From: Devosia sp. Root635 | GTDB taxonomy: Bacteria > Pseudomonadota > Alphaproteobacteria > Rhizobiales > Devosiaceae | Direction of reading: 5' to 3' | DNA length: 64,000 nucleotides | NCBI RefSeq assembly: GCF_001427605.1 | Contig: NZ_LMGZ01000012.1 | Location: forward strand, 249,071-313,070 | Part shown: piece by piece, positions 9,579 to 17,762 of the stretch | Numbering within the stretch: the first letter of the stretch is position 1 | Layout: the number at the start of each line of letters is the position of its first letter | Notes under the pieces: model-generated | The model's database searches: none | Seen by the model: the letters and a program-made list of their open reading frames with translations, nothing else | What the model was told of the DNA's origin: nothing | Position numbers and translations under genes: made by a program

Positions 9579-10211
9579 TCAGGCGGGCAGCAACGCGCCC
9601 AGCCAGCCGAAGGCCAGGCCGGCGAGGAACAGGGTGTGGACCAGCGCGATGGTCCAGGTCGTGGCGACGAAGCGCGGCTTGACCGTCTTGTGGCGATAGA
9701 CTTCCTGCGCCGCCAGCCCGCCGATAATGCCGAAGGACAGGTCCACGACATGCAGGTTGGTCTCGCTGACCCGGTATTTGCCGGTCAGGGCATAGAGCTT
9801 GTCGAAACGATAGAGCAGGGCCGAGCCGGCGCCCATCGCCGCATAGAGCAGGCCGATCCATTCCGGCGTCCTGTCGGTGCCGATGGCCCACAGAATCAGC
9901 AGCGTCATCAGCGTGGCAGCGGCGGTGCGCAGGCCGAGCCGGTAGCGCGACATGCCGGCGGGCGACTGCTTGATGTCGCGCAAAGTGGCCGGCTGCGGCG
10001 CCGGAATGGCGGTGGTGATGATCACATCAACCGCCGATGGGCGTCCCTTGCGGCCGGTGGCGGTTTCGAACGAGACGCGGTCGCCGATCCGCGGTCGCCC
10101 GTCGCCGGCGACCTTGGAAATATGGACGTAATAGTCGCGCCCCGTGTCATCGCGCACGAAGCCGTAGCCGCCCTTGTTATTCCACTGGACCAGTTCGCCC
10201 GATCTTCGCAT
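9579..10211 (-). CDS. Cold-shock domain fused to DUF1294 membrane domain
   Basis: A 210-aa protein: residues 1-65 form a cold-shock (OB-fold) domain with RNP-like motifs (NNKGGYGFVRDD and DYYVHISK), followed by three or four hydrophobic segments of the DUF1294 type, including the motif YRFDKLYALTGKYRVSE. The fusion places a potential nucleic-acid-binding domain at the cytoplasmic face of the membrane. The family is widespread but its role is unknown. A GC-rich hairpin (GCTGCCCGC at 9570-9578 paired with 9583-9591) spans its stop codon and could end transcription from both this gene and convergent aceA. Confidence 0.82.
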   Translation of the reverse strand: MRRSGELVQWNNKGGYGFVRDDTGRDYYVHISKVAGDGRPRIGDRVSFETATGRKGRPSAVDVIITTAIPAPQPATLRDIKQSPAGMSRYRLGLRTAAATLMTLLILWAIGTDRTPEWIGLLYAAMGAGSALLYRFDKLYALTGKYRVSETNLHVVDLSFGIIGGLAAQEVYRHKTVKPRFVATTWTIALVHTLFLAGLAFGWLGALLPA

Positions 10212-10347
10212 CTTTATCCTGCTGGCACGTCACCATGACCAATATGCGGCGCGGGTTAAGGACGTCTATCCGCCAAATAGCTATTGATCGCCAAACGACG
10301 ATGGCAGTAACCTCTGGGGCATTGCCGACCAGACATTTGCCGCTGCC

Positions 10348-11466
10348 ATGTCAGAATCCGCCAAACGCTTCGTTACCGGCCAGTTGGACAAGATTGGCGT
10401 TGCCGTCAACGGCCCCGATCCGGGAGATCCGCAGGTCCATGATGACCGCCTGTGGGGGCGTTTGCTGCGCGACGGCACGCTGGGGCTGGGCGAAAGCTAC
10501 ATGGAGGGCTGGTGGGATGCGATCGAACTCGACCGGTTCCTGTTTCGCCTGATCAGCGCCAATATCCAGAATGCCTTCCCCAGGGATCTTGCCGTCATGT
10601 GGAGCGTGGCCCGCGGGCGGCTGCTCAACCTGCAGCGGCTGCGCGTAACCGAGGTGGGCGAGAAGCACTACGATATCGGCAACGACCTTTATGCCGCCAT
10701 GCTCGATCCCCGGATGATCTATTCCTGCGGCTACTGGAAAGACGCGACCGACCTCGATGCGGCGCAGGAGGCCAAGCTCGACCTCATCTGCCGCAAGGTG
10801 GGGCTCGCGCCGGGCATGCGTATTCTCGATATCGGTTCGGGCTGGGGTGGCTTCCTCAAATTTGCCGCCGAGCGCTATGGCGTTTCGGGGGTGGGTGTCA
10901 CCGTCAGCAAGGAACAGGCGGCCCTGGCCAATGCGCGGACCGCCGGGTTGCCGGTGGAAACACGGCTGCTCGACTATCAGGCGCTCGACGGCCAGTTCGA
11001 CCGCATCATCTCCATCGGCATGTTCGAGCATGTCGGCTACAAGAATTACCGGGCCTACTTCGAGAAAGCGGCAAGCCTGCTCGCGCCGGACGGCCTTTTC
11101 CTGCTGCACAGCATTGGCGGCCATTCCTCGACCACCCATGGCGACCCCTGGAGCGAAAAGTACATCTTCCCCAATGGCATGCTGCCGTCCATCGCCCAGA
11201 TCGGCAAGGCCGTGGAGGGCCTGTTCGTGATGGAGGACTGGCACAATTTCGGCGCTGATTATGATCGGACGCTGATGGCCTGGCGGGACAGGTTCGACGC
11301 CGCCTGGCCCGGCCTGCATAGCGAGAAATACGACGAGCGGTTCCAGCGCATGTGGCGCTACTATCTCAGTTCCTTCGCCGCCATGTTCCGCGCCCGCAGC
11401 ATCAGCCTGTGGCAGGTGGTGCTATCGCCCCGCGGCGTCGCTGGCGGCTACCAGAGCATCCGCTGA
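10348..11466 (+). CDS. cfa: Cyclopropane-fatty-acyl-phospholipid synthase family
   Basis: A SAM-dependent enzyme that methylenates unsaturated acyl chains of membrane phospholipids. The 372-aa protein carries the CFA N-terminal region (LGLGESYMEGWWDAIELDRF), the pre-SAM YDIGNDLYAAMLDP segment, the SAM-binding motif ILDIGSGWGGFLKFAAE near residue 160, and the family block ISIGMFEHVGYKNYRAYF. Length is close to the E. coli enzyme (382 aa). It converges on comM, with a parS-like site and two DnaA boxes in the 51-bp gap. An N-terminal alternative start cannot be excluded. Confidence 0.9.
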   Translation: MSESAKRFVTGQLDKIGVAVNGPDPGDPQVHDDRLWGRLLRDGTLGLGESYMEGWWDAIELDRFLFRLISANIQNAFPRDLAVMWSVARGRLLNLQRLRVTEVGEKHYDIGNDLYAAMLDPRMIYSCGYWKDATDLDAAQEAKLDLICRKVGLAPGMRILDIGSGWGGFLKFAAERYGVSGVGVTVSKEQAALANARTAGLPVETRLLDYQALDGQFDRIISIGMFEHVGYKNYRAYFEKAASLLAPDGLFLLHSIGGHSSTTHGDPWSEKYIFPNGMLPSIAQIGKAVEGLFVMEDWHNFGADYDRTLMAWRDRFDAAWPGLHSEKYDERFQRMWRYYLSSFAAMFRARSISLWQVVLSPRGVAGGYQSIR

Positions 11467-11470
11467 TGTG

Positions 11471-11484
11471 GATTCACGTGAAAC
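11471..11484. promoter_or_regulatory. parS-like site (GATTCACGTGAAAC)
   Basis: Matches the ParB-binding parS consensus in 13 of 14 central positions and lies just after the cfa stop codon. It is 3 bp from two DnaA boxes and about 45 kb left of the candidate origin. Confidence 0.6.
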
Positions 11485-11486
11485 AC

Positions 11487-11507
11487 TTATCCACAGGCTT
11501 ATGCACA
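11487..11507 (+). promoter_or_regulatory. Two adjacent DnaA boxes
   Basis: A perfect DnaA box TTATCCACA (11487-11495) is followed three bases later by TTATGCACA (11499-11507, one mismatch), both in the same orientation. They fill the gap between the convergent genes cfa and comM beside a parS-like site. This is the best-matching DnaA box pair in the window. Confidence 0.6.
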
Positions 11508-11517
11508 GGGTGCCGGG

Positions 11518-13041
11518 CTACGTCGCACCAAAATTGAGCCGATAGCTCAGGGCCTCGGCAATGTGCGGCCGACCGACACGCTCCACACCGGCCAGGTCGG
11601 CCAGGGTGCGGGCCACCTTGAGCACGCGGTGATAGGCCCGCGCCGAGAGGTTGAAACGCTCGGCCGCCTGCAGCAGCAGCGCCTGGCTTTCCTTGTCGGG
11701 ATTGACCACAGCCTCGATCAGCGTCGAACCGGCCCCCGCATTGGTGAACACGTCCGGCGCGCCATGCTCGGCAAAGCGTTGCCGTTGCCGCTCTCGGGCC
11801 TGCGCGACACGCCGCGCCACGACGGCCGAACTCTCCGCCGCTGCCGAAGGCGTGATCATGTCCGCGGCGGTCACCGCCGGCACGTCGATGCGGATATCGA
11901 TGCGGTCGAGAAAGGGCCCGGAGACGCGGGATTGATAATCGTCGGCGCAGGCCCTGCCGCGGCGGCAGGTGTGGCCGGGCGTGCCGGCAAGACCGCATTT
12001 GCAGGGATTCATCGCGGCGATCAACTGCACGCGGCTCGGATAGCTGACGCGGGCATTGGCGCGGGCAATAACGGTTTCGCCCGCCTCCAGGGGCTGGCGC
12101 AGGCTGTCGAGCACGCTGGGGGCGAATTCGGGCAGTTCGTCGAGGAACAGCACGCCGTTATGGGCCAGGCTCACCTCGCCGGGCCGCACCCGCAGCCCGC
12201 CACCGACCAGAGCCGCCATCGACGCCGAGTGATGCGGCGCGCGGAAAGGACGACGATCGGACAGCGCGCCGCCGGCAAGTTCGCCGGCGATGGACTGGAT
12301 CATCGAGATATCGAGCAGTTCGCGCGGGTCGAGCGGCGGCAGGATGGAGGGCAGGCGCGCTGCCAGCATGGATTTGCCGGCGCCCGGCGGCCCCACCATC
12401 AGCATATTGTGGCCGCCCGCGGCTGCCACTTCCAGCGCGCGCCGCGCCACCTGCTGCCCGCGCACGTCGCTGAGATCGGGCAGCTCGCCCTGCGGCAGGT
12501 ATTTGCGCGGAACCGGACGCGCTGCCAATTGGTGCCCGGTCAGGTGATTGGCCAGCGCCAGCAGGCTTTCCGCCGCGATGATATCGAGATCCTCGCCGGC
12601 CCAGGCGGCCTCGGCGCCGGAGGGTTCGGCGCAGATGAGGCCCAGATCGCGACCCTGCGCCGCGATGGCGGCCGGCAGGATGCCGCCCACATGGGCCAGC
12701 CGTCCATCGAGCCCCAGTTCGCCCAGCGCCAGATAGCCATCGAGCGCGTCCTGCGGAATGGCGCCGATGGCGGCCATGAGGCCGAGCGCGATAGGCAGGT
12801 CGTAGTGACTGCCTTCCTTGGGCAGGTCGGCCGGCGCCAGATTGATGGTGATGCGTTTGGGCGGCAGGCCCAGACCGGACGCGACAAGAGCGGCGCGAAC
12901 ACGCTCCCCCGATTCCTTGACCGCCTTGTCGGGCAAGCCGACCAGGATGAATTGCGGAAAGCCGGGCGCGATCTGCACCTGCACATCGACCGGCACGGCC
13001 TCGATGCCCTGAAACGCCACTGTCGCTACGCGGGTGACCAT
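11518..13041 (-). CDS. comM: YifB/ComM-family AAA+ ATPase (Mg chelatase-like)
   Basis: A 507-aa protein with an N-terminal Lon-protease-like domain (VDVQVQIAPGFPQFILVGLP), an AAA+ core with Walker A GPPGAGKSMLA near residue 220 and Walker B GVLFLDELPEF, and a C-terminal Mg-chelatase-like domain with a zinc-type cluster CKCGLAGTPGHTCRRGRAC. ComM in gamma-proteobacteria is a hexameric helicase promoting branch migration during natural transformation. Presence here does not by itself prove competence. It is convergent with cfa and stands alone. Confidence 0.92.
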   Translation of the reverse strand: MVTRVATVAFQGIEAVPVDVQVQIAPGFPQFILVGLPDKAVKESGERVRAALVASGLGLPPKRITINLAPADLPKEGSHYDLPIALGLMAAIGAIPQDALDGYLALGELGLDGRLAHVGGILPAAIAAQGRDLGLICAEPSGAEAAWAGEDLDIIAAESLLALANHLTGHQLAARPVPRKYLPQGELPDLSDVRGQQVARRALEVAAAGGHNMLMVGPPGAGKSMLAARLPSILPPLDPRELLDISMIQSIAGELAGGALSDRRPFRAPHHSASMAALVGGGLRVRPGEVSLAHNGVLFLDELPEFAPSVLDSLRQPLEAGETVIARANARVSYPSRVQLIAAMNPCKCGLAGTPGHTCRRGRACADDYQSRVSGPFLDRIDIRIDVPAVTAADMITPSAAAESSAVVARRVAQARERQRQRFAEHGAPDVFTNAGAGSTLIEAVVNPDKESQALLLQAAERFNLSARAYHRVLKVARTLADLAGVERVGRPHIAEALSYRLNFGAT

Positions 13042-13222
13042 CGCCCAATGCCCCTAGCCCCACCGCCAATCTAGCAAAGGTCACCCGCCAGAACAAGAAC
13101 GTAAAGCGAACGAAATATGGCCTGTTAACCACGCTGCTTGCCACATGGGTAAACCTAATCCGGCGTTAACCGGCCCATGTTGAATCAAAGGCTCTGTTTC
13201 GTATTGCGTAGAGTTCTGACCG

Positions 13223-14062
13223 ATGAGCGCCAGAAGGCCTTTCCCCTCGTTTGCCGCGATCGCGAAAGGCGCCCTGTCGGCCCTGCTGGCCGCCGCGTTG
13301 GTGGCCTGTTCGTCGGGTGGCGGGCTCTATGGCCCGATCCAGGGCGACAACCGGCCCCATTCGGGCGTGGACCGGGCGCGGACCATGCCGATCCAGGGGA
13401 TCGACGTGGCGCGCTATCAGGAAAACGTGGATTTCCGCACCGCCTTCCAGAGCGGCATGCATTTCGTGTTCATGAAGGCGACCGAGGGCAAGGATTATCT
13501 CGACCCCAATTTCCGCACCAACTGGGTGCGGGCCCGCGAAGCGGGCATGCCGCGGGGCGCCTATCATTTCATGACCTGGTGTTCGCTGGCTTCCGAGCAG
13601 GCGGCATGGTTCGTGCAGAACGTGCCCAATGACTTCGACGCGCTGCCGCCGGTGCTCGATCTCGAATGGAACAACCATTCGAGCTGCACCAACAAGCCGA
13701 GCCGAGCCGACGCGCTGGAAAAGATCCGCGTCATGCTCGAGGCGATGGAGCGCCATACCGGCAAGCTGCCCATCATCTATACCGACATGACCTTCCACCG
13801 CGATGTTCTGGAGGGCGAGTATTTCCCCAATGCCTTCTGGCTGCGCTCCACCGCCGCCGAGCCGCATGAGCGCTATGGCAACCGTGTCTGGACCTTCTGG
13901 CAATGGACGCAGACCGGCGTGGTCCGCGGCGTGCGCGGCGAGGTCGACCGCAACGCCTTCTTCGGCAACCAGAATGACTGGATCACCTTCCTGCTGACGG
14001 GTTGCGATCCGCGCGCCATCGCCTCGCTGGGGCCGGGTGGGCGGTGCCAATCGGCCAAGTAA
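13223..14062 (+). CDS. GH25-family lysozyme-like lipoprotein
   Basis: A 279-aa exported protein. The N-terminal hydrophobic segment ends in a lipobox (LVAC, Cys29), so it is probably anchored to a membrane facing the periplasm. The rest is a glycoside hydrolase family 25 muramidase domain: GIDVARYQ (Asp61), GMHFVFMKATEG, and the catalytic DLEW (Asp146, Glu148), then FWQWTQTG. This predicts cleavage of peptidoglycan glycan strands. It is monocistronic, with about 180 bp of non-coding DNA before it. Role in cell-wall turnover is inferred from the family. Confidence 0.9.
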   Translation: MSARRPFPSFAAIAKGALSALLAAALVACSSGGGLYGPIQGDNRPHSGVDRARTMPIQGIDVARYQENVDFRTAFQSGMHFVFMKATEGKDYLDPNFRTNWVRAREAGMPRGAYHFMTWCSLASEQAAWFVQNVPNDFDALPPVLDLEWNNHSSCTNKPSRADALEKIRVMLEAMERHTGKLPIIYTDMTFHRDVLEGEYFPNAFWLRSTAAEPHERYGNRVWTFWQWTQTGVVRGVRGEVDRNAFFGNQNDWITFLLTGCDPRAIASLGPGGRCQSAK

Positions 14063-14149
14063 TCCGGGGACTTGCCACCGAATCGGCGCGGGTCTAGCCT
14101 TTGCCCATCATTGATCCGGGCCCGTGGGCCCGCAGCGAGGAGGACTGGC

Positions 14150-14281
14150 ATGGCCAAGGGTCAGATGCGCAGCAACAAGGAAGCCAAGAAGCCTAAAAAG
14201 GACAAGCTGGCCGCCGCCAAGCCGGTGACCGGCCTCGGCGCCGGCAGCACCGGCAACACCGGCAACACCGCCAAGAAATAG
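14150..14281 (+). CDS. Small basic protein, 43 aa
   Basis: A short ORF beginning MAKGQMRSNKEAKKPKKDKL and ending in a Gly/Asn/Thr-rich tail with the repeat GNTGNT. A good ribosome-binding site (GCGAGGAGG, 14136-14144) lies 5 bp before the ATG. The N-terminal half is very Lys-rich, as in nucleic-acid-binding or ribosome-associated small proteins. I recall similar short proteins in other Hyphomicrobiales but know of no function. A hairpin that could be a terminator follows. Confidence 0.75.
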   Translation: MAKGQMRSNKEAKKPKKDKLAAAKPVTGLGAGSTGNTGNTAKK

Positions 14282-14305
14282 GCTCGAATTTCGGAATTGA
14301 ACGGG

Positions 14306-14336
14306 GCGGCCGGCGCGAGCTGGCCGCTTTGCTTTG
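14306..14336 (+). terminator. Possible terminator after the 43-aa gene
   Basis: GCGGCC at 14306-14311 pairs with GGCCGC at 14322-14327 across a 10-base loop, followed by TTTGCTTTG. It sits 25 bp after the stop codon. The T-tract is interrupted, so efficiency is uncertain. Confidence 0.4.
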
Positions 14337-14378
14337 TCTGCGCCGAGCCTGCAGCCAGCATGGCCGGGATGAGAAATT

Positions 14379-15014
14379 TCAGGCGCCGCCCAGCAGACCG
14401 CTGGCCTTGACCCCGTCGAAAACGAACTGCACGGCAAGCGCCGCCAGCAGGATGCCAACGACGCGCGATACCACGGCAAGGCCGGTGACGCCGAGCAGGC
14501 GCTGGATGGGAATGGCGACCAGCAGGGTCAGCCAGGCCAGGAACAGGATGACCACGACGGCCACCAGCACGGCCCAGAATTCGAGATCGGTCTTGGTGCC
14601 GGTCGTGAGCAGGATGACGGCGCTGATGGCGCCGGGACCGGCCAATAGCGGCATGGCCAGCGGAAAGACGGCGATATCGTCGCGCTGGCGGGCCTCGACC
14701 TCTTCCTCGTCGGTGGTGCCGGTGCCGCCCGAATGGCGGGCGAACACCATGTCGATGGCGATCAGGAACAGCAACAGCCCACCGGCGGTGCGCAAAGCCG
14801 GGATGGTGATGCCGAAGACTTCGAGGATCGGATTGCCCAACACCCCGAACAGCAGGAGAATCACCCCGGCAATAATGACGCCGCGGGTGGCGAAGGCGAA
14901 GCGCTCCTTGGCGGTATTGTGCTTGGTCAGCGCCGCGAAGATGAAGGCGATATCGGCCACGCCCACCGTGGCGAACAGGGTCGCGAAAGCGACGAAGAAT
15001 GTGGTGGTGGGCAT
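14379..15014 (-). CDS. MarC-family integral membrane protein
   Basis: A 211-aa protein with about six membrane-spanning segments, matching the MarC/UPF0056 family (ATLFATVGVADIAFIFAALT at the N-terminus; FPLAMPLLAGPGAISAVILL in the middle). Normal length for the family. Despite its name MarC was shown not to determine multiple antibiotic resistance, and its transport role is unresolved. It stands alone upstream of a small membrane protein gene on the same strand. Confidence 0.9.
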   Translation of the reverse strand: MPTTTFFVAFATLFATVGVADIAFIFAALTKHNTAKERFAFATRGVIIAGVILLLFGVLGNPILEVFGITIPALRTAGGLLLFLIAIDMVFARHSGGTGTTDEEEVEARQRDDIAVFPLAMPLLAGPGAISAVILLTTGTKTDLEFWAVLVAVVVILFLAWLTLLVAIPIQRLLGVTGLAVVSRVVGILLAALAVQFVFDGVKASGLLGGA

Positions 15015-15103
15015 GGTGCGAGATCCCCTCTGGCCTTGGCTAGACCTAGCCGGTTCAGGCGCGCTTGCCCAGCCTTGCCGTTATGCGGCTTTGTCGAACG
15101 GGG

Positions 15104-15484
15104 CTAGAGCATCCTGGCGCCGGCGGCCAGGCCGGCCAGCGACAGCATGGCCAGCGCGTCGATCCAGCCGCGAGAACGGATGAGCCAGGCCGGATGCAGC
15201 TTGCTGGTGGGCAGGAAGCGCAACAGCCAGACTGCGCCGTAGAGCACCCAGACGGCAAAGAAGGCGACCATGAGCAGGTCGGCCCAGCCGGAGCGGTTGA
15301 AGCCGACCATGATGCGGGTCACACCGGCGCCGGCCAGGATGGACAGCAGATAGGCGCCCAGCACAATGGCTGATTTCTGCCAATAGGCGGCGGTCAGGCG
15401 CGGATCGACCGGCAGGTTGCGGCGCCAGCGGCGGAACAGGAACCAGCCAACCGCGCCGAGGATCGCCGTGACCAGCAGATACAT
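15104..15484 (-). CDS. Small integral membrane protein of unknown function
   Basis: A 126-aa protein with about four hydrophobic segments: 1-17 (LLVTAILGAVGWFLF), around 40-55, 67-90 and 108-125. The stretch between segments one and two is basic. I recognise no family. Its start codon overlaps the gshB stop by one base, so it is the last gene of the rsmI-yraN-gshB transcription unit and is probably translationally coupled to gshB. Confidence 0.7.
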   Translation of the reverse strand: MYLLVTAILGAVGWFLFRRWRRNLPVDPRLTAAYWQKSAIVLGAYLLSILAGAGVTRIMVGFNRSGWADLLMVAFFAVWVLYGAVWLLRFLPTSKLHPAWLIRSRGWIDALAMLSLAGLAAGARML

Positions 15485-16434
15485 CAGGCGCGGCGCTTTT
15501 CGATGGCGTCCCAGATCATCACGGCAATGTCTGGCCCGCCGAAGCGCTTGATCTCGCGGATACCGGTGGGCGAGGTGACATTGATCTCGGTGAGGTAGTC
15601 GCCGATGACGTCGATGCCGACGAAGATCATGCCGCGCTCTTTCAGCGCGGGGGCAATGGTGGCGCAGATTTCCTTTTCGCGGTCGGTCAGCGGCGAGAGC
15701 TCCGGACGGCCGCCGACATGCATGTTGCTCCGCGCCTCGCCTTCGGCGGGGATGCGGTTGAGGCCGGCCACCGGCTCGCCGTCGATGATGATGATGCGCT
15801 TGTCGCCCTTCCTGACATCCGGCAGGTATTTCTGGATCATGAAGGGTTCGCGGTAGTTGTTCTCGAACAGTTCGAGCAGGCTCACCAGGTTGTGGTCGCC
15901 TTCCTGGATGAAGAACACGCCGGCCCCGCCATTGCCGTAGAGCGGCTTGACGATGATGTTGCCGTGCTCCTTGCGGAAATCGTGGATCATCGCCCGGTCG
16001 CGCGTCACCAGGGTCGGCGGCATCAGCTCGGGGAAGTCGGTGACGAGGATTTTTTCCGGCGCATTGCGCACGGCGGCGGGCGGATTGACCACCAGGGTTT
16101 TCGGATGCAGGCGCTCGAGCAGGTGGGTGAGCGTGATATAGTTCATGTCGAAGGGCGGATCCTGGCGCATATGGACCACGTCCTGGGTCGACAGATCGAC
16201 CCGGCTTTCCTCGCCGAGGATGAAATGCTCGCCCTTGGGCCTGTCAAACACTTCGATGGGTGCGGCCAGTGCCGAGACGACATTGCCGCGCAGAGCCAGC
16301 GTATCGGGCGTGTAATGCAGCAATTCATGGCCGCGCGCCTGGGCTTCCAGCATCATGGCGAAGGTGGAATCGCCGCGCGGATTGATCGATGCGACATGGT
16401 CCATCTGGACCGCGACTTTGAGTTTTTTGGCCAT
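15484..16434 (-). CDS. gshB: Glutathione synthetase
   Basis: Joins gamma-glutamylcysteine and glycine with ATP to make glutathione. The 316-aa ATP-grasp protein starts [20 protein letters not shown] and contains the family blocks [12 protein letters not shown], the glycine-rich loop [14 protein letters not shown] and [13 protein letters not shown], the last supplying Mg-binding residues near the C-terminus. It lies 7 bp after yraN in the unit rsmI-yraN-gshB-small membrane protein. Confidence 0.96.
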   Translation of the reverse strand: MAKKLKVAVQMDHVASINPRGDSTFAMMLEAQARGHELLHYTPDTLALRGNVVSALAAPIEVFDRPKGEHFILGEESRVDLSTQDVVHMRQDPPFDMNYITLTHLLERLHPKTLVVNPPAAVRNAPEKILVTDFPELMPPTLVTRDRAMIHDFRKEHGNIIVKPLYGNGGAGVFFIQEGDHNLVSLLELFENNYREPFMIQKYLPDVRKGDKRIIIIDGEPVAGLNRIPAEGEARSNMHVGGRPELSPLTDREKEICATIAPALKERGMIFVGIDVIGDYLTEINVTSPTGIREIKRFGGPDIAVMIWDAIEKRRA

Positions 16435-16441
16435 TTAGGTC

Positions 16442-16834
16442 TCAGGAGGAAGCGTCGAAGGCGTTGATGACATGGCGCGGCCATCGGCCGGGTGCAAGGA
16501 AAATTACGTCGAAGCGGAGGTTCGTGCCCGCCTCGGCGGGGTGGCGGGCCAGCCAGTATTGCGCGGCGCGGGTAATGCGCGAGCGATTGACCGCTTGCAG
16601 CGCCTCGGCTTCGACGGCAGCCTTGCTACGCGCCTTGACCTCGATGAAAACAGTGGTGCCGAAGTGGGTGGCGATGAGATCGATCTCGCCGACCGGCGTT
16701 TTGCAGCGGCGCTGCACGACACGGTAGAGCTTGAGGCGCAGGAACCAGGCGGCCAGCGCCTCGCCGCGATGGCCGCCCAGGTAAGCCTCTATGCGGGCTC
16801 TACTTTTCGGCTTTGATGGCGAGGGCGGCATCAT
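16442..16834 (-). CDS. YraN-family (UPF0102) nuclease-like protein
   Basis: A 130-aa protein of the YraN family, related to restriction-endonuclease-like Holliday junction folds. The core motif GEIDLIATHFGTTVFIEVKA has the Glu-Asp...Glu-x-Lys arrangement of the PD-(D/E)XK nucleases. Its 5' end overlaps the 3' end of rsmI by 35 bp, so the two are translationally linked; a later start would reduce the overlap but remove N-terminal residues. The neighbourhood of rsmI and an LpoA-like gene matches the yraL-yraM-yraN cluster of E. coli. Confidence 0.87.
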   Translation of the reverse strand: MMPPSPSKPKSRARIEAYLGGHRGEALAAWFLRLKLYRVVQRRCKTPVGEIDLIATHFGTTVFIEVKARSKAAVEAEALQAVNRSRITRAAQYWLARHPAEAGTNLRFDVIFLAPGRWPRHVINAFDASS

Positions 16835-17687
16835 AGACTTCCTTGCGCTTGAGCCCGAAATTTTTGGTCACTTCGTCGACGGCCGCCCGCAGTGGTTGGT
16901 CCTCCATCGCTGCAGTTAGCGCGGCCTGCCAATCGGCGGCATCAGGCGCGGCGGGGGCATCGGCACCGGCCACGACGATGACGGCTTCGCCCTTGGTTTC
17001 GGTCCCGGCGAAGGTGGCGGCGAGCTCGGGCAGCGTGCCGCGATGGACGCGTTCGAAGCGTTTGGTGAGTTCCAGCGCCACCGCGGCCTGTCTGCTGCCC
17101 CAGAGTTCGGCCATGGCGGCCAGCGTATCGTCGAGCCGCCGGGGGCTTTCGTAGAAGACCATGGTTTCACGTGAATCGCTCAGCGCCTTCAAGGCATTGG
17201 CGCGGGCGCCCGCCTTGGGCGGCAGGAAGCCGTGAAAAGCGAAGGCGTCGGTGGGCAGGCCCGCGACAACCAAAGCCGAGAGCAGGGCCGAAGCGCCGGG
17301 AATGGGGAAGATTGGCTGGTTCGCCTCGGCCATGGCGCGAATCAAGGGGAAGCCGGGGTCTGATAGCAGCGGGGTGCCGGCATCGGAGATCAGGGCGATA
17401 GCCTGGCCGGCGGCGACGCGGGCGACGATGTCGTCGGCCTTGGCGCGCTCATTGTGTTCATGCAGCGCCACGCGGCGAGCCTTGATGCCGTAATGATCGA
17501 GCAGGCGGGCCGACATTCTTGTGTCTTCGCAAAGGATTACCGAGGCGGCGGCCAGGGTTTCGAGGGCGCGGATGGTGATGTCGCGCAGGTTGCCGATCGG
17601 GGTGGCGACGACATAAAGGCCGGGCGAAAGCGGGGGCGCCGTGAAGGCGGAGCCGGCGATGAAATAGCCTTGCGTGGTGTCGGTCAT
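16800..17687 (-). CDS. rsmI: 16S rRNA (cytidine 1402-2'-O)-methyltransferase
   Basis: Methylates the ribose of C1402 in the decoding centre of 16S rRNA. The 295-aa protein has the tetrapyrrole-methylase-like SAM fold: LYVVATPIGNLRDITIRALE near the N-terminus, CEDTRMSARLL, ALISDAGTPLLSDPG and FPIPGASALLSALVVAGL. The ATG at 17685-17687 gives a normal N-terminus, and upstream codons in the open frame are not family-like. A parS-like site lies inside the gene, encoding Asp-Ser-Arg-Glu-Thr. The gene is divergent from the LpoA-like gene. Confidence 0.93.
   Translation of the reverse strand: MTDTTQGYFIAGSAFTAPPLSPGLYVVATPIGNLRDITIRALETLAAASVILCEDTRMSARLLDHYGIKARRVALHEHNERAKADDIVARVAAGQAIALISDAGTPLLSDPGFPLIRAMAEANQPIFPIPGASALLSALVVAGLPTDAFAFHGFLPPKAGARANALKALSDSRETMVFYESPRRLDDTLAAMAELWGSRQAAVALELTKRFERVHRGTLPELAATFAGTETKGEAVIVVAGADAPAAPDAADWQAALTAAMEDQPLRAAVDEVTKNFGLKRKEVYDAALAIKAEK
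17164..17177. promoter_or_regulatory. parS-like site inside rsmI
   Basis: GTTTCACGTGAATC, the reverse complement of the GATTCACGTGAAAC variant seen elsewhere. It lies in the rsmI coding region and encodes Asp-Ser-Arg-Glu-Thr on the minus strand. Confidence 0.5.
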
Positions 17688-17762
17688 GCTTTCACGGGGT
17701 TGAGAATTGGTTAGCACTTTGCTGCCAATTGTTAACAGACTGCTAGCGTTGAGAGGCCCGAC

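Noticed and set aside
8075-9751. 558-codon minus-strand open frame
   Set aside because: Antisense to aceA, which has clear catalytic motifs; the reverse translation is low-complexity.
11487-11507. DnaA box pair considered as a second origin
   Set aside because: Only two boxes in a 51-bp gap, with no AT-rich unwinding region and no CtrA or GANTC sites nearby.
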